A DNA stretch of 43,167 nucleotides from Methylococcales bacterium (GTDB lineage Bacteria > Pseudomonadota > Gammaproteobacteria > Methylococcales > Methylomonadaceae). Numbering within the stretch: the first letter of the stretch is position 1; every line of letters begins with the position of its first letter. The position numbers were made by a program, and so were the translations under genes. This document shows positions 1-9,576 of the stretch, piece after piece. Location of the stretch: NCBI GenBank assembly GCA_028714175.1, contig JAQTMV010000013.1:1-43167 (forward strand), read 5' to 3'. The notes under the pieces are model-generated. The model was given only the letters and a program-made list of their open reading frames with translations, searched no databases and was not told the DNA's origin.

Positions 1-785
1 CCTTCCTCGAGGAAGATGAAATTCTTAAAAATTCCCTAAACTTCTCTTTGATTCTGGCGATCCCACTGTCATAGGAAAATTCCTTTAGACTGGTAATTTT
101 GCGTCACCACCTTTCGATGGTTTTGCCTTTTTCAGATTAATGTGCCTATATCAGGCGATGACAGGATGGATTTTTGCCGATGCTTTCTGCCATTCCTGTT
201 GCTTTAAATCATAGTGGAATATTTGGTTATTACAATTGACTGTTAAAAAATTCATGTCCGTTTATGCGCCAACTTAAGGATAAACAGCCAAAATCCGCTA
301 CTAACCCACTATAAGGAACTCGTGTCTGGAGATGAGTAAGATCATAAAACCATACTGAAGACTAGTTGATAAGGCACGATAAGGTAAGGGATAAATGAAC
401 CGGCCTGCGCCGTTTCCCGATCGCTGATCTATACGGACGCTATAATCTGTACAAGGTTCCTGCGGTGGCGAGCTGGCACTCGGCGCATGATTTGGCATGA
501 GGAACATCGGTAAGTTTTCCGGTGGCCCCGATTTATCTTGATTTGACTCGTCCCGTCCCATCAAGTAGATTGGGATTTCGCTACGCAATAATTTGATGCC
601 GAGTCGCGATGCCTTGCATTTTTTCCGCACGTTCCGAAAAATGCCCGGCGCCAGGGCCATCGGCGACTAAAAATCTTTGCTTCACTTCGAAGATTTTCAG
701 CGTTTAAAAAACTGCCATCTGTCGAATACCAAAAATAGCGCACAATGTGTTTTTCACTAGGCATTTGATTTTACATATCAAATTT
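1..785. other. No recognisable gene
   Basis: I see no credible gene here. Two minus-strand open frames (about 301-660 and 561-764) overlap each other, match no family I know and have unnatural composition. The stretch lies 3' of a decayed glycosyltransferase and is probably eroded sequence at the edge of the polysaccharide cluster. Bases 9-41 resemble 36944-36976 (27 of 33 identical). Confidence 0.5.
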
Positions 786-1190
786 CTATTCAATATTAGG
801 AATGTTACAATAATATGCTAGTAACAAGGACATCCAATTAAGATCATGTCCAGTTTCCACCGAGAGACAGCTGTCGTAAAGCCTTAGTGTTTTCTCAGCT
901 ATGTCCTGCCAGTCATAACGCCGTGTTACTCACATTCGAGTACTTTCCCGCGCGTAACAGGTGGTTAGACCTTCAATCAACTGCAGTCTGATTCGATCTG
1001 CAAGCACTTCGATATTACCCAGTGGGAAGTAAAGCTCGGCTGACAAACCCACCTCAAGATTTGCTGGGATGTCACTTGCTAACACCGGCGCAGCCCATAA
1101 CTCAATGCCGCCAGGAGGCTGCCCGAAAATAGTATACTCGCCATCTATGCCCTGAAAACTACCAACCGATGAACATTCCCTTCCCCCCCT
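786..1190 (-). pseudogene. Glycosyltransferase (GT-B) C-terminal remnant, frameshifted
   Basis: The minus strand encodes the C-terminal part of a GT4-like glycosyltransferase. After a region resembling the E-x7-E donor-site loop it reads PVLASDIPANLEVGL and then an acidic tail, a pattern typical of these enzymes. The frame stops with TGA at about 931. Shifting frame there continues plausibly as RYDWQDIAEKTLRLYD to a stop at 786, so one indel splits the gene. The 5' part is missing: upstream sequence from about 1194 belongs to a transposase relic on the other strand. It is the last gene of the minus-strand polysaccharide cluster. The family is fairly sure; the substrate is unknown. Confidence 0.6.
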
Positions 1191-1193
1191 TGC

Positions 1194-1378
1194 CTTTAAG
1201 ATACTGAGCGATTTTCGCAAAGACCACGCCGAACAAGTTAAACGTTGCGACAAAGAAGGGAATCAGGGCAACCCAAGAGAAAACCGGTTACGAACTTCCG
1301 GAAAACCTTAAATACAAACAAGAAAGGCTGAACAAGATCAAATCCGCTAAAGAAGCCCTTGAACAGTACAAAGAATAG
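1194..1378 (+). mobile_element. IS1182-like transposase relic
   Basis: Two plus-strand fragments in different frames resemble an IS1182-type DDE transposase. The first reads LSDFRKDHAEQV (near 1200-1235), like the conserved ISDFRK region. The second (1247-1378) reads TGYELPENLKYKQERL and then KIKSAKEALEQ, like the linker of these transposases. The sequence between them is deleted. It abuts the truncated glycosyltransferase, so insertion probably removed that gene's 5' end. No terminal repeats were recognised. Confidence 0.5.
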
Positions 1379-1787
1379 TCTGGACTGCCGGGACTTGCAC
1401 TCACTAGAATACGCGAACTTGCCAAGCCGCACTGACTCCTTTGATACAAGATGCCGCTGAAGCGCTTGTCGATGAGACTGTTGATAACGATAACCACATT
1501 GTTCACGATTGCGATTAAGCTCCTGACTCAGCGTCGATTTGTGTTGCCCATCCTTTGGGCAATTTTCCCGAGTTATACTTTCTGCTTCCTCATGATTTCA
1601 ATTTGCTATCTTTCCTCTTGGGTTAGATGGGCATAGGATTTCTTGCAATACCCCGTTAGTGCCTGTTTTGGTCAATTGAAACTATAGCATCTAACCTTTT
1701 TCAAGGTGCTGCACTGATTATATGAATTCGTGAACTCTAAACTTTTTTTCGATAGCCAAACAAACGTAAAATTTTTTAGCATCAGGC
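1379..1787. other. No clear gene
   Basis: This is about 400 bases between the transposase relic and the glycosyltransferase stop at 1788. Short open frames on both strands match nothing I know. The half next to 1788 is AT-rich. It is probably debris from the insertion sequence plus the 3' region of the cluster. Confidence 0.4.
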
Positions 1788-2879
1788 TCAAGGTAATAAT
1801 TTTCTATAAAGGTCGATTAAGGCCAAGTTCAATCTTTCTGATGTAAAGAAAGTCTCAAATCGCTGCCGCGACGCATTTCCCATAACAACTACATCTTGAT
1901 CAGAAATACTTCGCATCGCTATCACAAGCTCATCTACTGAGTTTGGATCGATCAAAATACCATTAACTCCTTCTGTTACAAGTTCAGGTAAACCACCCAC
2001 GCGCGAGGCTATTACTGGTCGGCCAGCACGCATTGCCTCAAGAGCAGAAAGTCCAAACCCTTCCCAGCGGGACGGCATGACAAAAACATCGCATGTTTCA
2101 AAATATGCTTGAACAACATCTCTAGGCAACCACCCGGTGAATATCACATTCTCAGGTAAGTTAAGTATAGCTACATCACCTACAGATGGATCACCAATGG
2201 CATATGCGAACCCTTCGGCTCCAATCTGGTGCATAGCTTCAATAAACAAATCCATCCCTTTTTGTCGATCGAAACGTCCAGCAAAAAGAAAACGTCTTTT
2301 TCCTTCTGGCCAATCAACATTACCTTGCGACTTAAAGTCACGAGAAATTGCATTTTTTATCGTGATAATTTTTTCTTTCGGTATGCCAATTCGAACCGCA
2401 GATTGGTAATCATGATCTGATATACAAACGATTACATCAGTCCAGTAAGAAAGTGATCTCTCTATAAATCCAATGATCCTGTTTTTCCATGGTGCAGACT
2501 CTCTATCAAAAGCCCAGCCATGAGCACAATAAACAAATTTCGGTCGTCTCTTCTTCCAGCCAAAAAACAACCGGACTGCAAAGCCAGTAAAAGTCCCATG
2601 AATGTGCACAATATCAAAATCATGCTTATTAATAAGTTGCTGGAACTTCTGACGAATTTTCAATACATTACTTAGCCTCGATGATTTATCCTTAAAACCA
2701 TGAAAAGAAATTTTCCCCGAATTCGTTAAGTAACCCGCTTGGCTTTCAGGCAAGAGTGCATAGATATTCTCAGTCCCAAATTTTTCTGACTGATACTCCA
2801 GCAGTTCATCAATATATGAAGCCGTTCCCCCCTTTAAAATCTCAGCGACATGAAGAATTAATAAATTTGTGGAGCTCAT
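1788..2879 (-). CDS. Glycosyltransferase family 4 (GT-B)
   Basis: This 363-residue GT-B enzyme probably transfers a sugar from a nucleotide donor to a growing exopolysaccharide or lipid-linked glycan at the cytoplasmic membrane. The N-terminal fold starts LLILHVAEILKGGTASYIDEL, with the Gly-rich acceptor loop. The C-terminal half has FAGRFDRQKG (donor phosphate binding), then VMPSRWEGFGLSALEAM with the E-x7-E motif, then ASRVGGLPELV. The length is normal. The ATG at 2879 overlaps the TGA of the upstream epimerase fragment (ATGA), indicating translational coupling. It is intact although its neighbours on both sides are damaged. Sugar specificity cannot be read from sequence. Confidence 0.9.
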   Translation of the reverse strand: MSSTNLLILHVAEILKGGTASYIDELLEYQSEKFGTENIYALLPESQAGYLTNSGKISFHGFKDKSSRLSNVLKIRQKFQQLINKHDFDIVHIHGTFTGFAVRLFFGWKKRRPKFVYCAHGWAFDRESAPWKNRIIGFIERSLSYWTDVIVCISDHDYQSAVRIGIPKEKIITIKNAISRDFKSQGNVDWPEGKRRFLFAGRFDRQKGMDLFIEAMHQIGAEGFAYAIGDPSVGDVAILNLPENVIFTGWLPRDVVQAYFETCDVFVMPSRWEGFGLSALEAMRAGRPVIASRVGGLPELVTEGVNGILIDPNSVDELVIAMRSISDQDVVVMGNASRQRFETFFTSERLNLALIDLYRKLLP

Positions 2880-3220
2880 TTGAAATCTTCCGGACCGTAA
2901 TTCCGCCAGTGCTCTAGCGATTTTGCAAAGGAATAGTTGAATTTAAACCCCATATCAATGAGTCTTTGCGGAATAATGTTTGTTGGTAAGCCTGCCTTCT
3001 TCACTCTTACAGGGTGTGTAGGGTTTTTGTCGCCGGTAAAAAACTGAATCCTGTGTGCCAAAGGCAATAAAATGGCCGTTAGCACGCCCAAAATCGGCGC
3101 TTTTGTATCCACAAACTGATTCACCTGTTGGACAATTGCACTAATGGTTACCATTGGCATCTTCATATAATTATGTCGGATAAATCTCTCTCCAGAGGCA
3201 ATATCAAAATCTATGCTTTC
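2876..3220 (-). pseudogene. NAD-dependent epimerase/dehydratase, C-terminal fragment
   Basis: The frame encodes only the C-terminal part of an extended SDR sugar-nucleotide epimerase. It reads from DIASGERFIRHNYMKM through a helix and then HPVRVKKAGLPTNIIPQRL, as at the end of such enzymes. The Rossmann half with GxxGxxG and the YxxxK catalytic pair are absent, and a TAG lies just upstream at 3221. A possible ATG at 3166 would give 96 residues. Its stop overlaps the next gene's start (ATGA), so it was once a full member of the operon. It cannot be an active epimerase. Confidence 0.65.
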
Positions 3221-3434
3221 CTAAAGACCAAAAATATATGTAAATGAATCTCTTGCAAAATTACCGACTAGCATAAAGAATAATTAAAACCTTCTCCATC
3301 ATCACACCTCGTTCCCAAGCAGCAAACTAGTCTAAATATTCTAACAAACAGTATCAAATTGGGTTGCCCTAAATCATTTCATGCACCAAAGTCAACACTT
3401 GCCAGAGCCCCACTCCTTAATCAGATTGAATCTA

Positions 3435-4511
3435 TTACTCGCGTAATGCGGCGAGTATCTGACGCGCCGCCCTCTCCCAGGAAAACTGCGCCGCACGTGC
3501 ATGCCCCTTTATCGCAAGTTCAGCGCGCAGAGCAGTGTCATTGGCCATGCGCAACAGTAAAGAAGCAAGTTCATCAGCATTATGCGGATCAAAATACAGA
3601 GCAGCATCCCCACACACCTCAGGGATAGACGCAGCCCGAGAGGCCAATACCGGGCATCCGCAGTTCATCGCTTCAAGCAACGGAATTCCAAACCCTTCAT
3701 ATAGCGAAGGGAACACAAAGCACATTGCAGATTGGTACAACGCACGCAACTCCGCATCACTTACATATCCTAGCCACTTCACGCGCTCGCAATCCACCAT
3801 GCCAGCGACACCAAACACACGTGAGTTCGCCCCGCCTGCTATCGCAACATCGAACGGGAGATTCCCAAGACAAGAAATTGCGTCCAGTACCAACTGGAAG
3901 TTCTTGTGTGCCGCCATACTACTAACTGCCAGCACATACGGACGACTTGATAACCCGAAATGCTGGATAGCAGTTGTATCTGCGGGAATACGTAGAATGT
4001 GTTCGCCACCCTCTACTACCACTGAAACCTTATCACGCGGCACACCGAAGGCTGACACAATCTCTTCCTTAGAGAATTCAGAGACCGTCAATACCTTTCG
4101 GGAAATCCTGCCAAGCAACGGCATCAATACCCGATACCAAAGACGAAACATCCGACTGAATGCCATGGGCATCTTCACCGTAGCCGCATCGTGGATGACC
4201 ACTACCTGCTGGCACGATAGGACCGGGCCGGTATTGCAAAGGCTCAACAGCAAACTCTCCCGTGGCACCGCACGCGACAAATCCCACTGCTCCCACAATT
4301 GGCCACGACTACGTCCCACAGTTTCCGTCGGAATATTTGAGAACTCCTGCTCCGGTGTAACACCGGGCGGTAACATAATTTTGAAGCTCAAGCCTCGAAC
4401 GGCAGGATCACTCGCTCCAATCAAGTCATTGATTGATGAAAGTACCTCGTAAGCAAAACGATCGACGCCGGTAGGGCGGCGAGAGAAGAAACGGCCGTTG
4501 ATTGTAATCAT
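3435..4511 (-). CDS. Glycosyltransferase family 4 (GT-B)
   Basis: This 358-residue GT-B glycosyltransferase begins MITINGRFFSRRPTGVDRFA, the usual start of mannosyl/rhamnosyl-type GT4 enzymes that carry an early RPTGVDRF-like loop. The C-terminal domain has VFPSLYEGFGIPLLEAM (E-x7-E) and then CPVLASRAASIPEVCGDAA, both typical donor-site segments. The start ATG overlaps the stop of the upstream glycoside hydrolase pseudogene by four bases (ATGA), as in a tightly packed operon. It probably builds the repeat unit of an exported polysaccharide. Donor and acceptor are unknown. Confidence 0.9.
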   Translation of the reverse strand: MITINGRFFSRRPTGVDRFAYEVLSSINDLIGASDPAVRGLSFKIMLPPGVTPEQEFSNIPTETVGRSRGQLWEQWDLSRAVPRESLLLSLCNTGPVLSCQQVVVIHDAATVKMPMAFSRMFRLWYRVLMPLLGRISRKVLTVSEFSKEEIVSAFGVPRDKVSVVVEGGEHILRIPADTTAIQHFGLSSRPYVLAVSSMAAHKNFQLVLDAISCLGNLPFDVAIAGGANSRVFGVAGMVDCERVKWLGYVSDAELRALYQSAMCFVFPSLYEGFGIPLLEAMNCGCPVLASRAASIPEVCGDAALYFDPHNADELASLLLRMANDTALRAELAIKGHARAAQFSWERAARQILAALRE

Positions 4512-5614
4512 CGATTTAGCTCCATTCCGGCAAGTTTAACGTCACCCTCCATCCAAACCAGAGTAGGGTAAGTTTCGGCCCGAATTTGAATAGCATTTGC
4601 ACTCGCATCCTTGAATCCGTCTATTACCCTGTCACCACAAACTTGATCGAAAGCTTTCACGCTCCCGAATCTTCCTGTAACCGTAATATTGGAAAAACGA
4701 TGCTCCCTGTTATACGGATTGTCACCAACATCTGCGAAATCATACCACCAAATACCAGCAAGATCTTCTACAGTCTGAGCCTCTAACAATAATCGAGCGT
4801 CCTGTTCAGCTGCTACCTTTTCGGAAACGCCACCCGATCCCACATACGTTGGGCATCCGGTTTCGGTAACATAGATTGGAACGGGTTTTCCACCGTTGCT
4901 TGCTCTTAGTAGGGTTTGTAATGTTCGTAAACTGTTAACGACTTCAGACACCCATGCTTGGCTTGGAGGCATACTATGGTCATACAGGGGTACCGAAACA
5001 CCATCAGCGCTCACCAACAATCCAGCATTGATTGCCGCTGTCAGCCACGGCCATCCATTCAAATCGTCGGCAAGCGCGCCCACAATCACTTTTGCAGCAG
5101 GATTAGCACTCTTTAATGGCATTATATGACGTCCGGGCAAGCTTGACATAATTTACAGAGTTTCCAAAGATTATTTTCGAGTTTGTACCAAACCCACTAT
5201 TCCATTCGTTCCAGATTTCAAAATTCACGACTTTGCCCTTGAGTTGTGTTGCCAGCCAGTCGGCATATGCGGCAAAAGCAGATCTCCCTGCTGCTGTATA
5301 AGGTTGCGGCCCATCATCATAAAGCTGGTTCCCATAGCTCAGAATCAATACGGGATTAATACCCGCGCTCTTGGCGTCAGAATATACCTGCAAGACTTGA
5401 GTTCATTCTTATTAGGTCCATACACACCAGTCTGGTGCTCTACACTATCCCAATAGATTTCATCACGGAATGAACTCATTTCGGCAGATTTCATACATTC
5501 GAAAGTAGACGTTGGATAGCTGCACCCTTGTCCAAAATGCGTCCCCACACCAAGTTCGAACGCGAAACCATTATTAAAAACAAAGGTTATTATTAAGGCG
5601 CAAAAAGATCGCAC
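4508..5614 (-). pseudogene. PslG-like clan-A glycoside hydrolase, two frameshifts
   Basis: Three consecutive minus-strand frames (5345-5614, 5103-5393, 4508-5149) together make one secreted TIM-barrel glycosidase of about 365 residues. It has a signal-like N-terminus (SFCALIITFVFNNGFA). The general acid/base sits in FEIWNEWN and the nucleophile in YVTETGCP, the clan A arrangement seen in GH39/GH5 enzymes such as PslG of polysaccharide clusters. Frameshifts fall near 5400 (CTCAAGTCTTGCAGG) and near 5120 (ATTAAAGAGTGC). The two joined readings, ending ...YNAIK and continuing SANPAAKVIVG, are seamless, so each break is a single indel. It probably trimmed the polymer in the periplasm. A draft-assembly error is possible but would need two events. 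Confidence 0.75.
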
Positions 5615-5629
5615 TTTTAGTTTTAGTGT

Positions 5630-6550
5630 TCATACATGCCGTTGAGGAGGATGTATCCAAATTGATCTGGGATCCAAATTTACGAAAGATTTATCCAAAT
5701 TGATCTGTGATCCAAATTCAAAATCAAGATTTGTTGGTTTAATAGCATCCGACCCCGCCGCTGGAAAACAAGTCATCTCCCCAAAATAAACATCATGACC
5801 GATAAGATATAAGTCAACCCGGATGAAATCAAAAGGCGCTGACAATTGCTCAGCAATGCGAATGGCATCCTTAAAACAAGAAGGTTCATCTATCTCAGGG
5901 GTTTGACGATAATCGTAATCCATCGACAGATCAGGGAGCCGAGTAAAATCACGCAAATAAAAAGTGTCATATTCGCTCGTTTCATCACGATCCGTATTCA
6001 ACATCACCAAAAACACTTTCCCGTTCGCGCAGAAAAATTTCCAATCGGGTGGGATTTTGCCATCGATGCTGAGTTTCTCTTCCGCAATCAATACCCGTTG
6101 AAGATTCTGATATACCCATTCGCCGAAATTTAATGAGTAGTCTGTGGTCAGCCATATTCCTGACATTTTAACAATTTCATCAAACGTATGATGCCGCTTG
6201 TCGACAACGCAGGTCATATGACTGCCATGATTGGCTTTTAAAACGAATTCCCTGGGCAATTCATTCCATATATCCGAGTTCAAAGAATCACCAATCCATA
6301 ATTGTTTTGGGGACATGCAAGTTGGGGCATGTTCATGCACGAATTCCCTAACTTTGATTCGATCTGCTACGCTGGCTCTTAATGGATTGCTATCCCAAAC
6401 CATAAGCCACAAAATTTTCTCCGTCAATGATCGCGGAACATTCACATTAGGCCAATACCTGTGCTTCCAAAAAAAGCGCAGACGGAAAACAACTGGATTT
6501 GGAAGCATGTATACGAAATTTTTGACAAAAGAATTTAATTCTATCTTCAT
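5630..6550 (-). CDS. TupA-like ATP-grasp protein of polysaccharide synthesis
   Basis: This 306-residue protein has the hallmarks of the TupA-like ATP-grasp family found in capsule and teichuronopeptide clusters. These are LTEKILWL near residue 42, FVLKANHGSHMT (ATP-binding strand, near 122), DWKFFCANGKVFLV (about 187), and DFIRVDLYLIGHDVYFGEMT with the metal-binding acidic residues near 257. The family is thought to ligate an amino acid or similar group to a glycan, though it is often annotated as a glycosyltransferase. The frame is intact, starts with ATG and follows an AT-rich leader. It is probably the first surviving gene of the downstream polysaccharide operon. Confidence 0.8.
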   Translation of the reverse strand: MKIELNSFVKNFVYMLPNPVVFRLRFFWKHRYWPNVNVPRSLTEKILWLMVWDSNPLRASVADRIKVREFVHEHAPTCMSPKQLWIGDSLNSDIWNELPREFVLKANHGSHMTCVVDKRHHTFDEIVKMSGIWLTTDYSLNFGEWVYQNLQRVLIAEEKLSIDGKIPPDWKFFCANGKVFLVMLNTDRDETSEYDTFYLRDFTRLPDLSMDYDYRQTPEIDEPSCFKDAIRIAEQLSAPFDFIRVDLYLIGHDVYFGEMTCFPAAGSDAIKPTNLDFEFGSQINLDKSFVNLDPRSIWIHPPQRHV

Positions 6551-6833
6551 TTAAAACTCCAAAATCTACTTGTGGTGTATTCTAACACAACAGAAACCAG
6601 TACTTCACTCCTTTCCTTGTTGAGACATTTGCGCTGTAACGCTTTCCAGATTCACTGGCGAAAAAGGGGCGGATATTTCATCTCAGAAATTATTTTTTGG
6701 AGGGCTCACTAACACGGCATTTGACGATTTTAGGTGCCGAATATCGAAAAAAATTCATCGGAGCCTGTTTTTAGGCAGTAGGTTCCTCTTGCCGGCGTCA
6801 TCAGCTTTTGCTGGGAAACGTCTCAGTATGAAT

Positions 6834-7298
6834 TTAACCGGTTTGTCGAATCGGCTGAACTAGCGAGCGCATCTGCTCGATGCGTCCCGACTTCACATGA
6901 CCTGGCGCCATGGCCATCATAACCGCCAGCGCCAGCCCCATGCGCGTTTTCATTTTGGCCTGACCGCGTTCAAAACCGAAGCTATTGTCGATGCGGTTGT
7001 TGATACGCTCCAACGCACTCCTGCGTGCATAGCCGCGCTTCCAGGTGGGACTGCCGTAAGGCGTCGGGACGAAGATGCGCCGCTTCTGTTCAGTGATGTC
7101 GATGCGGATAATGCGTCCATAGTCGCCCGGATTCACTTGCCCTGCAGTGTGGCATTGGGCTTGGCATTCCAGGCCATAAGCCGCCGCAGGACAGCGATAT
7201 TTCAAGGTGTTCCGATCGGCTTCGAAACCCTGAAACGCTAAATCACGTTGTGTACCGGTAGCTAACCCATCTTCGTGACTTTTACTGGCAATTACTTG
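6834..7298 (-). pseudogene. DDE transposase, C-terminal fragment
   Basis: The minus frame, open from about 7298, reads KSHEDGLATGTQRDLAFQGF, then TLKYRCPAAAYGLEC, and ends in RRSALERINNRIDNSFGFE followed by a short helical tail. This is the C-terminal third of an IS-type DDE transposase: the ALERINNRID helix with the catalytic glutamate is typical. The N-terminal two thirds are absent. It ends next to the IS1634 relic at 7320, suggesting insertion of one element into another. From 6551 to 6833 there is no gene, only what may be the eroded end of this element. Confidence 0.6.
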
Positions 7299-7319
7299 TT
7301 ATTTCAATAACTTAAGAGT

Positions 7320-9202
7320 TCAATTTGTCTCAAATGACACTACAGATTTTTTATTATCAATAATCGTTTTAGATTTACCTATGGGGTCGGGTTTGATACT
7401 CAAGGCAGCATGAAGTTGTTTCTGCCGGGCTTCGGCTTGGGTTGTTGTGCGCAGGTAAATCGTTTTATTGTCATCTGTCGGCAAGGTGATGGTGATGCGT
7501 TGTTGAGTCGACATGATATTATGAATGCTGTCCCAGCTTAACTGGATGCCCTGCTGTTTAAGTTGATAGCGCAGGGTATGCACCAGATGGTAGGCCAGTA
7601 AAGTAATAAACAAGTGGCCGGTGACGCGATCTTCTTTATGGTGGTAAACCGGACGTAAACCGAGGTCGGTTTTCAAGCTTCTAAAGGTAGCTTCGATCTC
7701 GGTCAGCATCGTATAGGTTGTCCACAATTGCTGTTCCGACCAGTCCGGTATATTGGTTCTCAGGCAGCGAACGCCACAGTGCCGGTCTTTTTGTTCGCTT
7801 CGCGGTTCACGCTTCCATTCAATACGGATGGCGTTGTCTTTTTTGTCATCGGCAATGACTTCAATACGGTAGTCTTGCGCAACACGGCTGTTTTTTCGCC
7901 CAGTCGGCCAATGCGTTCGAGTATTTTCGCATAGTTTTTAATGGTGCTTTTTTTGTCCAAGCCAGCATTGAGCTTGTCGATCCCCTCTTCCAGACGAACG
8001 TGTTAGCGGTTGCGGATGGCCTGTTCTTTTTTAGCTTTTTGATCGGAATAACAATAGAGCCGGGTTTCCCCGGTTTCTGCATCGACTCTGCGGTAAACGC
8101 TGACCTTGTTCTGTCCGGTGTCCCTTACCAGGACGGCATTATTCTGGTCTCCGGGATCTTGTACGTCGCGTTCCCGACTGACCACCAGGTAAAGATAACC
8201 GCGCTCGATCAACCAGGCGATGTTGTCAGCGCTGGCAATGCCGGCATCCATGATAATCACCGGTTTTTCAGAGGGTAATGGATTTTTCCCCGGCAACCCG
8301 TCCAGCATCAACGCCAACGTGGCTGGCTCACTGGCATTATTTGGAAATAGCTGGCTGCTGAGCGGGAAGACGTCGCCATCCAGAACCAAACCTAAGGTAA
8401 CCAGCGGACAACACTTAAGTTTTTCTTTGGAGCGGCCGAACTGGGCTTTGGGGTTCTGGGCGCACTGGCCTTCAAAATAGGTGTTGGTCAAGTCATACAA
8501 CACGATGCTTCGGTTTAAATCGAATAAGGTCTGCTCCTGAACGGCCAGAAACGCTTCCAGCGCCGCTTGGTGTTTGAGCAACGTATCGCTGATCGTATAC
8601 AAGCGCGTCAGACTGGTGCTGCCGTAATCATGATCAAGCAGTTCGCCCAAGCAGGTGCGCGATTGCAGCCAATCATGGGTCTGCAGTTCGCTGCCGGGTG
8701 ATATCATACGGCCTATAATGCTACCCGGTGCGGCCGCGGCATCGATTTTATTAAAACCGAGCGCGGTGAGTTTCTGATCCAGTTGCAAGTGGGTGACCGC
8801 ATGGCATGCCAACGTTTCCACGCCGATGCTACGAGCTTGAACAGCGTCGATATGGTTAATATCGACGCTATGATAATCCTGCTCGGGCGTCGCTATCGCC
8901 ATCGGTTGTGCCAGTTTCGCGATGATGAGACCGCTATAACGCTCGGCGGCGGCTTCCAGTAGTTGACCAACATCATCCGCTAAAGCAAACAACTCCGTTT
9001 GGTGCGGTTCTGAGCGGTGCAGAAACTGTGCAATTCTGGCGGCGAGCAACGGCCAATACGTCGGCTCAATGGCAAAGTCTTTGCCCAGATTGAGTAACGT
9101 GCGTTGCTTGACTTGCGTGCCTAAGCGAACAGATTCAACGATCCGATAGGTATAGGAATCTTCGCCATGCTCCGCTGTTTTAGTTTTGGTTCTTCGAATA
9201 TA
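7320..9202 (-). mobile_element. IS1634-family insertion sequence relic (broken transposase)
   Basis: Three frames join into a single IS1634-type transposase of about 600 residues. The N-terminus reads from IRRTKTKTAEHGEDSYTYR through VKQRTLLNLG. The catalytic core has VLYDLTNTYFEG and IIMDAGIAS. The C-terminus has MLTEIEATFRSLKTDLGL with the catalytic Glu. Frameshifts lie near 8005 (after KEQAIRNR) and near 7890 (before AQDYRIEVIADD). The start codon is also missing: a TAG stands where an ATG before TATATT would be expected. The element therefore cannot make a full transposase. No clear terminal inverted repeats were found. Confidence 0.8.
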
Positions 9203-9263
9203 CTAGGCTCTAGCATGGGCGCAATTCCGGAAAAAATCAAGATACCAGAATAAATAGATGGCA

Positions 9264-9518
9264 CTAGAAGAGAGGGCGAAAAATGACCATTGGTTTTAAA
9301 GGATTTTTTCGAAATGAAAAACACTGGCAACCAACTATCAATAGCTTAGGGAGTCTGGAGTCACGAAGATGGGTTACGATGCGGTCTTTCAAAATTATCT
9401 CGATAACATCCTTTTGATAAGGAAATGAACTTGTAAGGCGAATTAGCGCTAGCATTCCTTCGTAAGCGGAGCGCACACGCTCGGACACTGATATGAATTT
9501 GCCAAACCTGGCTGGCAT
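9264..9518 (-). CDS. Uncharacterised short open frame
   Basis: This is an 84-residue frame with an ATG but no good ribosome binding site, between the IS1634 relic and the capA pseudogene. It has ordinary composition (SAYEGMLALIRLTSSFPYQ) but no motif I recognise. It may be the start of a polysaccharide gene cut off by the insertion element, since a further open frame overlaps its end. It could also be spurious. Confidence 0.2.
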   Translation of the reverse strand: MPARFGKFISVSERVRSAYEGMLALIRLTSSFPYQKDVIEIILKDRIVTHLRDSRLPKLLIVGCQCFSFRKNPLKPMVIFRPLF

Positions 9519-9544
9519 TGCTTATTTACTCACTGTTTTTATCT

Positions 9545-9576
9545 GTAAACGGTGGGCAAACGAGAAATCCGTTTAC
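9545..9576 (-). terminator. Possible terminator after capA
   Basis: Arms GTAAACGG (9545-9552) and CCGTTTAC (9569-9576) are perfectly complementary. They lie immediately beyond the capA stop. On the minus strand the stem is followed by an A-rich rather than U-rich run, so termination is uncertain. Confidence 0.3.

Noticed and set aside
301-660. Minus-strand frame of 119 codons
   Set aside because: No family resemblance, overlap with another frame and odd composition. It is not supported as a gene.
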